Source: Enoplolaimus lenunculus (Eukaryota > Nematoda > Enoplea > Enoplida > Thoracostomopsidae). From it: a DNA stretch of 64,000 nucleotides. The notes under the pieces are model-generated. The model did not search any database. It was not told where the DNA came from and worked only from the letters and a program-made list of their open reading frames with translations. The stretch lies in the NCBI GenBank assembly GCA_030248215.1, contig JASANG010000753.1, positions 1 to 64,000 on the forward strand. Reading direction: 5' to 3'. A program made the position numbers and the translations under genes. Below, piece after piece: positions 35,313 to 48,724 of the stretch (the stretch's first letter is position 1; every line of letters begins with the position of its first letter).

Positions 35313-36809
35313 AGTTTTTCATACAAAACATACATATATTCACATTCTAACTATTTTTCATGCTTTAATCAAATTTTAAATCAAATGAAATAATTATTGC
35401 AGACAATAAAATAATTATAGTAGAATAATACTAAGCAGCATCGCGGAAAATGTAAAATGACTGCGGTGATTGTCACCAAAAGACTCTTTACTCTTTCATT
35501 ATTCTTAAAATACCACCAAAACACACCAAATAGCGTCAAAGTTTCAAAGCAGTGCAATGCAAAATCGTCAGGTTTGTTATTTTTATGCTCAAAATTTTCT
35601 ATACATCACACACATATCTCGCAATTTTTCATTAATACAAATATGCTGCAATTGTTCGACGTAAAATTAAAATTACAAAATTCGCGCAAAATGTTTGCTG
35701 AATAAATAAATACGGTCCCTCTCCGACGTGGGGGCATTTCAAAACTTAAACCTTTCCGTGTTTAAATCTCCCAAGCTTCCAGTGTTCAGACGTAAATAAA
35801 TAGCATGACCCATAATATATAATTCATCCATTGAATGATACGGAATGAAATACAACGAAGTTTCTTAGGATCAGTTTACATTAATATATATCAACAGTAG
35901 TAACGAATAAAGCCCAAAATTCATTACTGACAAACTCTAAAACAGAAATTTCTCATTACGGTACGAGAAAGCGTCCATCAGCCACATAAAACTTGTATAA
36001 ATAAATCAAACTTAATTTATTATTTTAATCAGTGAAAAATTCGGCCAAACTGGTGATCAATGCTATACACAGCTGAGAACATGGCTTTAAGCCATAAATA
36101 AGAATGCCCATTTATTCAAAAATCTTGATATCTGGCTTAGCGTGAACACTTTAAGCATCAATTAAATGCGCCCTACAAGAACATAAAGCTTTGATCTGAG
36201 TTTGAGCAATAAAGGAAAACAATGCTATCCTTTATTTTGTGATCCAAAGGGTTGAAATATTTCGGCCGGATGTATACCCTTTTACCCGCGCCAAACTTTT
36301 AAGAGTTAAGATGCCAAACAAACGCTATTAACAAAACTAGCCAGCGAGTGTTGAAAAAACAAAAGTTGGCTGTACGCTTTCATGTATAAAATTCATTAGA
36401 GCTAAAACGCAAATCTTCATTATAAGTTCAACTAACCCGGAATTTTTAAAATATATACTTGTTAAACTTCAGGCGCGGGTAAACCGTGGGTCGCGGGTAG
36501 ATCTATTTAGCGTGGGCAAACCCTCGAGTAAAAAAAATTATTTGACTCGTTAAAGCGTGAGTGGGGTGAAACAAATCCTTACCCACATCCCACTCTCTGA
36601 TATATGTGCAATATAAACATCGCCGCAGGCTAAGAAAGCACGAAAATTACTATAAAATCGTGTATATTTACAAGTGCTACATACAAAGTATATAAAATTA
36701 CAATCAGTATAAGCAAAATTAAAAAGAATTAAAAACTGAAACGTAACCGTTAAAGCTACTATGATTAAGCGTTGCGCTATACTCACCGCGCATCTCGTCG
36801 CAAAATGAA

Positions 36810-36965
36810 ATTGTCATGAAGCACGCGGTGCCGCAAGGGGCGTCTTCAAATTTCCGGAGCCGCAAGGCAGCCAGCAGCGGCCTCCGTTGCCGCGCGGCGG
36901 CGAACGGCCCCACGCGGCGTACAAAAGTACAGCGCAACCCGAAACCATTTTCACCTTTTAACAAC
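36810..36965. other. GC-rich island in AT-rich intergenic DNA
   Basis: Much richer in GC than its flanks, with frames open on both strands (+ 36816-37007, - 36719-37048). No family recognised; composition suggests a foreign or repeat-derived fragment. Confidence 0.4.
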
Positions 36966-37056
36966 TGGAAAGGGAACTGGAAAAATCCCGATTCAATAGA
37001 ATTATAGGGATCATGACAATTCGTCGCCTGACAATTCACAACACACATGGATGGAT

Positions 37057-37440
37057 GGTCTCGGTTAAAAACCGAGACCTGATACCTGACTATCGAGACC
37101 GGCCAAGAAAAAGCTTGGTCTCAAATACAATTATTTATGGTCATCGTCGAAAAAATTTTTAAAATTTTCAAAATAAATTATTTCTACGTATTTTTTTGCG
37201 AACTATAAAATTTCATGTTTTCACAGAAAAATTCCAATCATCAGCCATCATTTTACTTCAACAATACACTATATTTATTAGCTGAATCTTTGTCTTCTGG
37301 TCTCGGTTCCAAACCACTGAGACTCATAAAAGCCAGACCGACACGTGTCAACTACCGAGACTTGCCGAGACCGAGACTCCCATCCCATCAACCGAACATG
37401 TCATCAACCCCAAAATGTTGTTGCCTGCCTTGGGTTCCGG
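37057..37440. repeat. GAGACC-rich repeat with a perfect 10-bp-arm hairpin
   Basis: Starts with GGTCTCGGTT-AAA-AACCGAGACC (37057-37079); further CGAGACC words follow to about 37400. A related reverse-oriented copy lies at about 53365-53480. Confidence 0.6.
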
Positions 37441-37697
37441 TGACTGACAAGTTTTCAGGGTTGATGTAATGTCGAGCTACGAGTTGTCAAAAATCCCCGA
37501 ACTCATAATCACAAATATCACTTACTCAACCAATTTAGTGCAACGTTCTTATGGTGTCGTCCTGGTACGTAATCCAGAGCCGAGTCGAAATATTAGAAAC
37601 TTCCTCGAATTTCTGACAACGCCAATATCAAACGTTTATAAAACGAGCATAAAATGTTTTAATTAGCGTCTGTGGTACTTAGAAAAGGAACAGCCGG

Positions 37698-37850
37698 CGC
37701 CTGTACACTTCGCCCCCACATTTATGATCAAGACTTATGCTCAATCATAGGCATAGGTAAAGGTATAGGCTTAGACTTACGCAAGCCTTTTCCGAACCCC
37801 ACGCTTGAGCCATAGCCTGAGTCTACGCTTGTAGGAGAAGTGTACAAAGG
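37698..37850. mobile_element. TTAGGC-containing MITE with different ends
   Basis: CCTGTACACTTCGCCC paired with GGAGAAGTGTACAAAGG around GGTATAGGCTTAGACTTACG. The interior resembles family A but the termini do not. Confidence 0.55.
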
Positions 37851-38774
37851 ACGAACATGCCACACCTGCGCAATGCTACCCCTGCGCGAGTCCAACTTAA
37901 GCAAAAAATACTTCTTGAGAAAATTTGCGTTATAACATATACAGATATAAAACAGTATTAAAACATAGTGACTGCCCTAATCTCGATTCAAACTGGACGA
38001 TTCTGAATTTTCCGCAGTTAGACAAAATGGTTATAACGAGTTATTGTCAAATAACTAATTTAGCGGCATCCGAACTCACTGTCTGAGCGCCAAACCAGTT
38101 ATTTAACTATAACACGTTATCAATTCGAAATGATCGGGCCCGGTCATGAGAACCTTAAATATGCCAAAAATTTTGAAAAATCCGCCCATTTTTCGATAAA
38201 CGCCCGCTAGGGGTAAGTAAAAGACTCAAAATTGCATTGACCATTTGCGCCGGAACAAAAAGGTAAATGTTATAGGAATGAAACCCCCTACGCTTCCTGC
38301 CAATAACATCCAACCTCATCCCGGGGCCCGTAGCCATGGAGGGATCAGCCTTCCCCCCTAGAAAATTTTCAACTTTGCTTGAAAGTCATAAAAACCCTTG
38401 AATGCCCCTCCTGAAAAATTTCTTGTGCCCCTAGCAAGGTGATCTGGCTACGGGTATGTCTCATCCGATACAACTACTGTACATAAACTTAAAGCTAAAC
38501 ACAGGGAACCGGACAGAAAATCAATTATAAACGAGCAAATTTTCACAGTTCAATAGACATAAATACACAATCCGTTTAAACACAAACAACAACAAAATAC
38601 TGCCACAAACAGAAGCAAATCTAATCAAAATTTGACCGCGGCTATTGCTATTTAGCGTTTTAACATTACCGCCGGCTGAAAATATTCAGTAGTCCAAACG
38701 AAAAAAACTATTACATAGCTAAACATATACCATTGGTTTACGGTTCCGGATTCAGAAATAACTTGGTATGGTAC

Positions 38775-39073
38775 TACGGCGCAACCGGGAATAAAATTTC
38801 AGGCAGCAGACCCGGAAGCCGAAAATAATACATTTTCTACCGGAACCGGAACTGTACAGCGGAAAATAATTGCGGCCGAACAACTAAATTTTTACCACAA
38901 CAGAGTTCAAATACATCCACCATACGTATTTTTGTCACCGCTTATTATGAAATCGGCAAACCTTCAAAATTATCCGACGAAAAAATAGCAGAACAAAAAT
39001 TAGTATTAAAAGAACCGGCAAGTGAAAATACCGGATATGCTTACCGGAACCGCAATTGCGCTTGCACCCTGCT
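38775..39073. mobile_element. hAT-like MITE, family B, degraded
   Basis: CGGCGCAACCGGGAATAA near the left and GCGCTTGCACCCTG at the right; repeated ACCGGAACCGG between. 39074-39880 has no recognised feature apart from the SLAIN 3' flank. Confidence 0.55.
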
Positions 39074-39881
39074 TGAAGCTATTGTGTCTTCCGCTTGACA
39101 TAGTGCATGGGTAAGCTTCAGGCTAAAGATTGTTTACATTCTAAAATATCGCATGTATAGTCAGATCACAAAAATTTAAACGCGAAACTAAAATTAAAGC
39201 ATTGCTTCCACCATTAAGCTACATAAATAATTACTACAAAAATATAAACATAAATAAACTCTTCACCGGAACATAAACAATAAAATTATCGACAAAAGCG
39301 AGTGTACGCATAACACTGACGATCCGAACATGAAAGAGCGGCCTAGCCGGCTGCGCCTCACTGAATGTATTTTGTAGACAGATGGAGTTTTAGTTAAAAA
39401 AATCGAGTGATACCCGCTTGAAATACATATTAACGTTCGTCCACCTTAAAGAATCCTGGTACCGCCAGGTATCGCATAATATACACAAATTTCAACGAAA
39501 ACAGCTGTATAGTGCAACGACCACAAGCGTCCAATATCGGTGGTTGGTTTCAAAAAATGCAGCGATATAAAATACACAACACTACTTCAGAATCCAATCT
39601 CTTCAACGCTCCCAAGTTTCGATGTAGTGATTTGTAAATATCACAAGAGGCAGCAGCTTTAACCCTTAGCTCAAAGTGCCCCATTCTCAGCTGTATGTAA
39701 CAACAACAAGTAGTTACCAAGACATCTCCAACAACCCCACACCAACCAAAAAAGCCCCCAACCCCACCACCCCAAAAACCAACAAACCAAGCCGTTCTAT
39801 CTCCGTTACGTAAACAAAACGAAACACTAACTGGCTATTGGCTCTATACAATCTTGACGATGGTACAGCCGAAATCCGATC

Positions 39882-42800
39882 TTACATAAACTGTTTCCGG
39901 ACTGTTCTTCTACTTGCCGGGGTAGGTATGCGGGACATCGGGGTACCAGACGATGCTTGGGTGGCTCCAAGCACTGGTAGCTTCGAAACATTACTAGTTT
40001 TTGGTATCTCAGTGGTTTTGCTACCGGTACCAACGGTTTCACTTAACGAGACACGCAAAGACGGACCACCATCGGAACTTGGTTCTACCGTCGAAAACAA
40101 CTGATCTGGTGTCAAAGTAGCTTCCATAATCGATGCTGTTTGCGGTGAATCTTGCAAATCATCACGCTGGAATTATTATTGAATGAAATCGATTAATATT
40201 GGCAAATTTATTCAAAACTATAAATTTGAACTGTTAAAAGAACAGTGCAAAACACTAAATAGTGTCATTGCAAATCATCACACTGTAATTTGAATAAAAA
40301 ACTTTCTAGATGACAAATAAACTTTTGAGAAAATTGTCTAATATTATCACTTTTTAGTAGTATGATCCAAAGGGCAACCCTACAAGCAACTCAGGGTAAA
40401 AATACTCTTATTCAAAAAATCGGAGCATCGCAATGATATGATGCAGCAATGCAGGAATCATCTTAAATCCCATTTGTAAAATTTGATTGATATTTTGCGT
40501 TCGAATGAATCCAATGTTCGTAATGCAGTCAACTTAACTGCTTCAAAAGTCATTACTACGACTGCAATAAATGGTTCTATTCAAAGCCCAAACCTGGGCC
40601 TTTAATGGACCGAGCCTCAAAATTAAGACAAATTATCCTGTGTGAACCATCCAGATTCACTAATGGTTAAACCCATGTAGACTGTAACCAAAACTCGTAA
40701 ATACGTTTAACAAGTTCATCTTTAAAAAGCACAGCCTTGCAAATAAAGCCAAACTAACCGTTTGGGACGTTGGTGTTACATGCGGCTTGCTTAGATCTGG
40801 AGGACTATTAGTACAATTTGCCAAATATTCGTCGTAATTCAACCCGGTTGTAGCATCACACGGCAGCGGATCAGCAGCGAACGGAGCTAAACTGGCATAC
40901 GAACCGCTTTCACTCATTGTGTCTGTGCAGTTAATTCTAGTTGGCGCAGCCGAATTACCACTTGCACCTGTAGCATCACGGCTACCACCGATTAAATTCG
41001 GTAAGCTCTTTCGGTGAAGTTCTACAATAATAAAAAATATATATACAATGCTTTAGGTCCCAGTAGTTAAATTTTATTTACTATGGAATTAGGCGTATAT
41101 ATTAGTAACATTTAAATTTCTCGTCCAGAGTTTAACCACATAGTATTTGTTCCCCGTCATTTTTATCGTATAATATACGTTTAAAAACTATTTACAATAG
41201 TTTCTGACCATCATCAAAATGTATTTTGCGGACGATACAACACAGTTTGATTTCCCACATGTATAAAACATTTTCACACACTTTACGCAAGTTTATCACG
41301 CCGTGTATTCCGCTTTGGGCTGGTTTACACACAGCACTGAGTCTTATCGACTTAATAACAGCAAGCTGCATATCGTTTACTATTGAGGAGACCAGGTAGC
41401 AATTGAATATGATTTTTCACAATAGTTTGTGAGCACTAAGTCAGAATATTCTCGTGCCATTCATGTACAAGTTAAGCAACAAACAAACATAAACAAAACC
41501 GATGCAACCTACCGCTTTCAAGCAGCTGATGGACCATCCCCGCAGAAGTGAAACGGGCCCGGCCGCCCTTAATTGCAGCAGGAATTCCCGTTCGCGGTAT
41601 CATTGAGGGCCTCGGTAAACCCGGTTTCGATTTAAGCGAATAACAATCTGCATTCGTAGTGCTACCACTAGCGCTACTGCGATGACCGACTGAGCTCGAA
41701 GGTCTTGCGTCTGAAAGGCATTATAAGAAATGGCAGAATAATGCAATTCCACACTATCATCATGCGGACACCTGATACTTAACTTCTGAAATAGATGGCT
41801 CAAGATAGAAACAGTTTCTGAATACCAGGTACTGAAAGCTACGACAATTTTTGAAATATTTTGAAGTTAAAAACAATAAAACAGATTTCAAAAACAAAAG
41901 TATCGTTCCATGCTTCGAGCACAACGCAACATTAAACAAATCTAAGATATATTTTAATCTACTATAAAATTATCACGTTTTACCTAAATGCTCAATGCCT
42001 GCCAAGTGTTCGTGACTGCTTGTTTCGTCTTGGAAATGTGATACCGTGGAACAAAAACTGTCTTCCCGCTCCAGTGTTGAACTACTTCCCAATTTAGCCG
42101 TCGCCGGATGTTCTGGCTTACCGTCCGACGCTGTAACAAATTTAGATTCATTATGCTTGGCAGCTACGCTAGAAAAAACCATTTCTATTCTGGGTTAAGT
42201 AATTCTTATGATAAAGGTATATTATAGATAAACTGAAGTTTTGATATAACTCAATACAAATAATAATTGCATAAAAACAAGATATAGCTTTCTAACGTAT
42301 CGGGCATATTATAACAATCCAATGTTTACTTGAAATTGTAAACAACTGTTAAAAAATCTGAAAAAACACGATGACAAAAAGTCTCAAATACGAATGCTTA
42401 ATCTCAACTTTACAAAAAGTAGCCACCCATCAAGGGCCTCTGGATATCTTTGGCCTCATTTCGAGTTGTGTATCCGTCGCTTAGTTTCTAGTGATATCAT
42501 GCGTTTAAAAGATTTGAAATCGTTGGTGCGAAAGGTGCAAGAGCTACCATTCACTGCCAATAAATGCTACACATAGTTCAGAATAAAAGCAACGACTAGG
42601 ATGGAGATTACCAACTTTGACCTAACTTCAGAATAACTAAACTCAACGTTCACTTGAATCTCCACCCTGAATTCAATTTATAATTAAACCATATACATTC
42701 GTCTGTTTGGGCGTTTGCGTTATTCCCAGACGATTTGCGACGTTTGTGATTTTCTGAAACAAGGATATGAGTATTCCGGACATGAACGATACACACCTAT

Positions 42801-45800
42801 TTCTGGATTAATACAAAATAGTGAAATAATCAAAATTTTACGAATTCAGCGCTTAATCGTTTTAAATATTTTCACCTTTAAAATAACCACAAAACTTAGC
42901 CAGTTGATGCATCGATACATTTTAAATTTTATACACACATCAATAATCAAAGCTTTAACAGTACAACAAAAATTAGGCAAAAAACCACCAGACCATTTTG
43001 ACCAAATCAACCATAAAATTAAAACTTCCGTTCAACTCATTCACACTCTCAATTATACAATAATACCTTCCAATTCTCTGAAAATGCTCAAAATTTGAAA
43101 CAACGCCAAACATTTACTTGCAAGTAAATCGGCCAAACTCGCAAGGCACTTCTTCAAATCGGCTTCTTGTTCGTGAGCTCGTGCTTGAATATCTGTCAAA
43201 GGCTCGTTCAAGTCAAAACGGCGTTGCTTAGAACCTTCTGATGGTTTTGTAGCAGACCTATCGCTTTCTGGAGGGTCTATATTAGACGCAGCGGGCGATG
43301 ATTCCTGAGCAATATCACAGCTTCTACGCTCTTGGTTTGAAACCAACTGTGTGCTGTTGTAGTTTGCTGGCGACCCACAAGCATTGTTCGAAAGTTTATT
43401 TTTGGAGTCAGATATTTTGTCTAAAAGACTTGAAAAACTTGTTCCATTAAACACAATTGTGTATCTATCGACCTGCACGAACAACATTGGAACACTAACA
43501 AAACTGAATCTGCAATTCCGGAAATTACGTAATAAATCAACTAAAACGAAGCAAGACGCGGGCGCACATACGTTTATTGCAAAACTTTGTGTAAGGCCAT
43601 GAAAGTAGCCGGAACTTGGGAAGCGGTTCACGTTCAACAAATTTCGAGGGGAGACATTTCTTACGTTATCAACTGAACAAATTCTTTAAAATCATGAACA
43701 AAAATCTCAAAGGGGTTTAACACCTAGAATTCTCTCTGGAGACACCTTTGTAAAAATCTACAACATGAAGCAATTGTGAGTTTTACTCAGGTATGAAAAA
43801 TGCTTGCGATGCAACGTTTGGTAAACGTTTTTTAAAAAATATTTCAAAGGAAACCAATTTAAAAGTCACTAGAAAAGCAAAAACTCACCTTCAGTCAATT
43901 CCATCGGTTCCGTTACCGAACTCAACATTGAATCGGACATTTGAATATCAGAAGTCTGCGACGCTAACATCTGTAGGGCTTCTCGTTTCTTGCGAGCTTT
44001 CATTCTGGCCCCTAAAACAATTTTTACACAGGTTGTTTAAAACGATTCAGGATTAATTTTAAAAAATTCAATTACGTATTTCCAAAGACACAGAGTGCTG
44101 AAAAAAGTGTCATCTAAAAAATATTGCCAGTGCAAAATATGACCAATAACAAGCGAAAGCTAGCAAAGAGTAAACAGACAGCAGGCGTAGTCAGAAACTA
44201 TCCGAAAAAATACATCCAATTATGCGCCGTTCACAATAATTTTGTCAAAGGTTCCATAAAATATGCAATAGCCCATGACTATCACGAGCTCATTTTCAAA
44301 ATGACCTCGTGATAGCCTTGGGCTATAGCATATTTTGTGGCACCGTTGACAAAATTATTGTGAACGGTGCATTATCAAAGATTTAGTTTTACTTCAAATT
44401 ACCAAGCCTGATGCAATATAGGAACTAACACAAATCTTGGTGCAACCACCTAGAACTAAACAACATTCAACTATCAACTACTAAACACAATCTTTGAACC
44501 ACAACACCAACTGTCTTGGAGCTAAACGTGCAGAAAAAATGCAACAGAAAGCAATTTAATATTATATAGCGATGTGTCAGCAACAACTCAAATATATACC
44601 TAAAATAACACAGCATAAATCAAACCTGTTGCTGCAGTTACCACTTCAACATAGACACGACTTTCCGACGCAAAGCGGCTAATTCGTTTGCCAACCAATT
44701 CTGATACGACTTACAACCAAGTGAATAACACCCTCAGCACAACAATAAGCCACAAACAAGCCACACAATGCAAATTAGATAGAAAAAGCATTTTTCAAAA
44801 ACAACAATAGATACGTACTGCTTGTTATGTACCAATCTTGCAGTCCCACCTATTCACAACCAAAATACCAAAACTCTGTAACCACTGAACTTGGACAAAC
44901 CTCTATCCGCGCCGTCCAGCACACCATTGCCAGTATCTGACTTCTTTTTCGACATACTGCTTCCTTTGCCATCTTCGACGAATTGTCCTGGTTCTTTCAC
45001 CATTGCCTCACCTTTAGCCACAGCATTTTCAGCATTTCGCGATAGCGGTATCCGAGAATTAGACAACCATCCACATGCACCAACTTTGTCTTTCACAACC
45101 ACTCTCGTATCAAACGCATTTTCATCAGATCCAGTATCCTTTTCGAGCCATTCTTGTACTAGCAGTCGACTATCAACCCCGAACTGAGCTATCGCGCTCG
45201 GTACGCCACCGTCATAGCTTTTAGAGCTGGCTATAGAACCATCCATCGTCTGTTGCTTTAAATCTTCACAACTTTTAAATGAATTGTCTTTACTATTTAC
45301 GTTGCCAGCACCAATCTCACAGTGGTTTATTGCTAAAATTTCTATGAAAGTATAGTTAGTAAATGAAAAGTCATAAAATGATAATCAACCAGTGCTGAAA
45401 TACCAAAATAGCTACATGCCTTACAGAGTAAACATAAAGTTTCAAAAAAACTGATTTTGGCTTGGTTTGTACACGAGGGCGCACCGGCATTGGGGCCCAC
45501 GCTTCCCCAATTTGTATCAGTTCGTGTGCCTAAGTCAGATCAGATACAAAAATTACGCCTAGCTTCTCGCTCGCGAAGTTATTAATTATGTATTTAATTT
45601 TCGAAAAAAATTTTCTGCGGCGGTGTTCAAAGAAAAACTTCATAATCAAATTCTCCAACCTAATCAACTCAAAACTAAAATAACTAAAAATTGTACAAAG
45701 CTTCACAGTTACACAAATGCGATTTTGGCAAAATAACACACTTTAGCATTCGACCATTTTAGGTACCATTGTGCCCTTCTCCAATATTAATTTGCTTTCA

Positions 45801-48724
45801 GCGCCGCTGCCAAGCAGTTCATGAATCAAGAAACGTTTTGAGATTCTTACAGAGGGATTTAATACTGAAACAAAGTAATAGCTTCTCGCTCTCTTCACTC
45901 ACGAATTCTTCAAAAAGCTCACCCTAAATCCTGGCATCGAGTTTTCCCACACTCTATTCTAACTCCAAAACAAAAATACGCCCACAAACACCCAAAACTG
46001 AAGTTTTGTTTTAGAATTAAAGGTAATAGTGTGCAGCTTGTCGCTCGCGATATATTCTTCAAATTGTGTTTACGGAACGAACAATTCGATCTGACCCAGC
46101 TACACAGCTCATCAATAATTTAGGGGGCCTAAAAGAGGACTCTAAAAAGTTGGTCTCGAAGCCGAGTATGAAAGCGCGACGAAGCCAGAATAATTAAATG
46201 GGTCACTGCTAGAGGGTTCTAAGATCATTTTTTGGGTATTAATTTTACCAAATTATCAATGGTTGTTGGAGTTTGCTCTAATTTTGAGTTATTAGTGAAA
46301 CCTTTGCAATGAGATAATTGACACATAAACGGCTGTCATTATATAAGAAATTTTAGCCCGCAAAGTTAATTCTCTTTCTTAATTTACGTCCGAAATCGAC
46401 AAAAGTCAGACGTCGACTTAAGTCACGTGTCTGAAACCGAGCCATTGTTATTTTGACATAATAGTAGGATACGATGGGTGTAGCTAAACAAAATACTAGA
46501 ATCAGGTATTCCCAGAAATCTTAGCTTGATTTTTCCACCTATATACAACAACGGCATATAATGTTCAATTATGATATAAAACTTTGCATAATTTTTTAAA
46601 AATTCGACCAGGTTGAAAGTTTCCATTCCAATGCACTCAGGATCCAGGATCACAGCTTGAAATTTTGAAACTGAACAAAAAACCTTCAAAGCCCAAATGA
46701 ATACTAGGCGTAAATGTATATAATCGAATAAATCAAATCCAGCGAGCTAATGCAGGGTATTAAACGTGCGAAAACAACAGAAAAAGAAACTTCCCAATTA
46801 GCAATGAATATACTTATACTGGTTAAGGACCGAAAACAAAACCCCAAATACGAATAGTACCACAAATATAAAAGTTGAGCAAACATCGGTTTGTTTACTA
46901 AATCAATGACTGCAAAAATTCAAAAATTATCAAACAGAGCAAACGCAAAAAAGCTAGCTTACGCGTAAAATAGCAAGAGCATAAAGCTGTTAAAACGAAT
47001 TCATGGTATTACGTTATGCCTTCCAACACCGCTATGAGAAAACGTTTGAAAATTTTAGAATTAAAACAGAAACAGAACAAAAATGTACCAAAATCAAAAA
47101 GTCAGCATTTCATTCTCCTCTGTGAAAGGTGATAACAATCGAAAGTGAAAATGGGAGGAAAACACAAAATACACCCAACATCACAAAACACTTATAATGC
47201 ACAGTACACCATTAGATAAACGTGCATTTACACATAAATTTATTTCAAACAAAGTAAGAAGTGTGCTTCATACCGATACTAGAAGCCGTATTCTCAAGTG
47301 TGTGTAGCGGTTATCAACAACTTGCAATCAGTACAGCAACACTAAACCCAAACCAAATCCGCCGAAATGTGCTGAATTTCAAAATTTCGAACAGTAGAAA
47401 TCTCTGATGAAATAGTAAGAAGATCTATCATCAACTACTGTTGATATTTACTACACACATCTCAGAATACCAGAGGTTTGCAACTAAAACAGCATATGAC
47501 AACACTTACGAGCAAATAATCGTTCGAGTTTATGAGCCAGAGCGTTTCGCGATTTTGCGTCCAGCTTATTTACATCTTGCCGCAGCCAGGACAAAAGATC
47601 GTCGCCAGTTTGACCCGTTGTATAAAGCCTGCAACGTCATAAATCAGTAATAAAAAGCAAACTAATTCCTAGATTTGGTCTCGAGATTTCTGGGGCCAAA
47701 GTGGTCGAGCGAATAAATTTTGGAAGTAGGCATACAGATAAGAACCATAAGTAAGGGCGGCGACGATAAATTTTCCATAGTGGTAACTATCTTGACAAAG
47801 TTTCGTAAATTCTCTATTTATAAGAATAACAATGCAGCAAATACTTAATTGCAACCAGGTAATACGTACTTACACAGATACTGCACCTATTTATAAAATA
47901 CGAGTATATGATCATGTTCAGAACATTTTCAATTTCAAAAACTGAATTTATTGCAACCAGCATCGTTGTGTGGCCATAGGCAAGATCTTGCAATAACAGG
48001 ATTCCGTTCACTAAAAATTTCAAAGGAATTTCGTGTGTTGCAAACTTAAACCGTGCATAAAACTCCATGTGCAAAAATTCCAAAGAGGTGACTTTTATAC
48101 CTAGCCACGCCGTTGCTGGTGCCAATCACTACTTCAAATGCATACCAAGACTCATCATCATTATCAAGCGTTGCGCACTGAGAATCCAGATCAATGATAT
48201 CATCTTCAGAAACGTTTCCTACATTAATTCCGCTGTCACGCTTATTTGTATGAGGATCGCAACCTTGCAAAGAGTCATTATTCAACGAAACAGCAACATT
48301 GATTTGAGTTTCTTTACTGTTTCGCCGTCGTAAAATATTATTTTTCGAGTCCAGTTCTTCTTGCAGTTCGGCATGTGCTTCCAATTCCTTGACCAGCGCC
48401 CGAAGTTTCTAGAAATACGTTATGCGATACAACTCTAATTAAAAATTTAAACTAGACGGTTTAATTCAGTCCGAAAAGTATATAAGCTTGCTTCTGTGTA
48501 ACCTCAGACAAACTGGCAATTTATAGCGATGAGTTGCTCAATTACGGCGATTATGTTTTACGTTTAGTAACATACGAGTTAACTATCTAAATCTGGCCAA
48601 GTCTTTAAAAAATTCAGCAACCAAAAAGCTGGTGGCTTATAAAGATCACATAATTCTGACCACAAACCTCTAAATCGGAAGTTTTGACATCTTTAATGTC
48701 AATGCCGCCGTCGAGTAAACTCAT
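39882..48724 (-). CDS. SLAIN motif protein, microtubule plus-end factor (10 exons)
   Basis: SLAIN proteins bind EB1 and XMAP215/ch-TOG at growing microtubule ends. Minus-strand exons: 48668-48724, 48101-48408, 47510-47628, 44901-45332 (an alternative acceptor would start it at 45341), 43889-44011, 43118-43420, 41984-42163, 41513-41710, 40759-41021, 39882-40166; 755 aa. Many internal exons are phase 1 at both ends. Family signatures: an N-terminal coiled coil (KLRALVKELEAHAELQEEL), DDESW, then LLSWLRQDVNKLDAKSRNAL; later HRKSLPNLIGGSR and PGLPRPSMIPRTGIPAAIK. SxIP-like EB1-binding motifs appear as RTGIP, TEIPKT and MSRIPTPASRR near the end. The middle is low-complexity and Ser-rich. SLAIN1 versus SLAIN2 is not resolvable. 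The first exon is short, so the start is less certain than the rest. Confidence 0.88.
44223..44371. mobile_element. Harbinger-like hairpin MITE
   Basis: About 65-bp arms: TGCGCCGTTCACAATAATTT pairs with AAATTATTGTGAACGGTGCA. Flanked by TTA on both sides (44220-44222, 44372-44374). SLAIN intron between exons 4 and 5. Confidence 0.8.
45767..45864 (-). other. Candidate alternative or poison exon of the SLAIN gene
   Basis: Between SLAIN exons 3 and 4 a TTTCAG acceptor opens a frame that continues exon 3 (phase 1) and encodes NPSVRISKRFLIHELLGSG and further residues, up to a GTACCT donor. It leaves in phase 0, whereas the next constitutive exon needs phase 1, so inclusion would shift the frame; reading through the donor reaches a stop at about 45748. 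It may be an alternative terminal exon, a poison exon or a decayed exon. Confidence 0.4.
47285..47472. mobile_element. Family D MITE copy
   Basis: GCCGTATTCTCAAGTGTGTG paired with CTACACACATCTCAGAATAC. It lies 38 bp beyond the SLAIN exon 3 donor. Confidence 0.7.

Noticed and set aside
42715-43098. 127-codon plus-strand frame
   Set aside because: Antisense, AT-driven frame in a SLAIN intron, rich in Ile/Asn/Lys; no homology or splice context.
46423-46689. 88-codon minus-strand frame in the SLAIN intron
   Set aside because: No acceptor/donor of suitable phase and no resemblance to SLAIN or another family.
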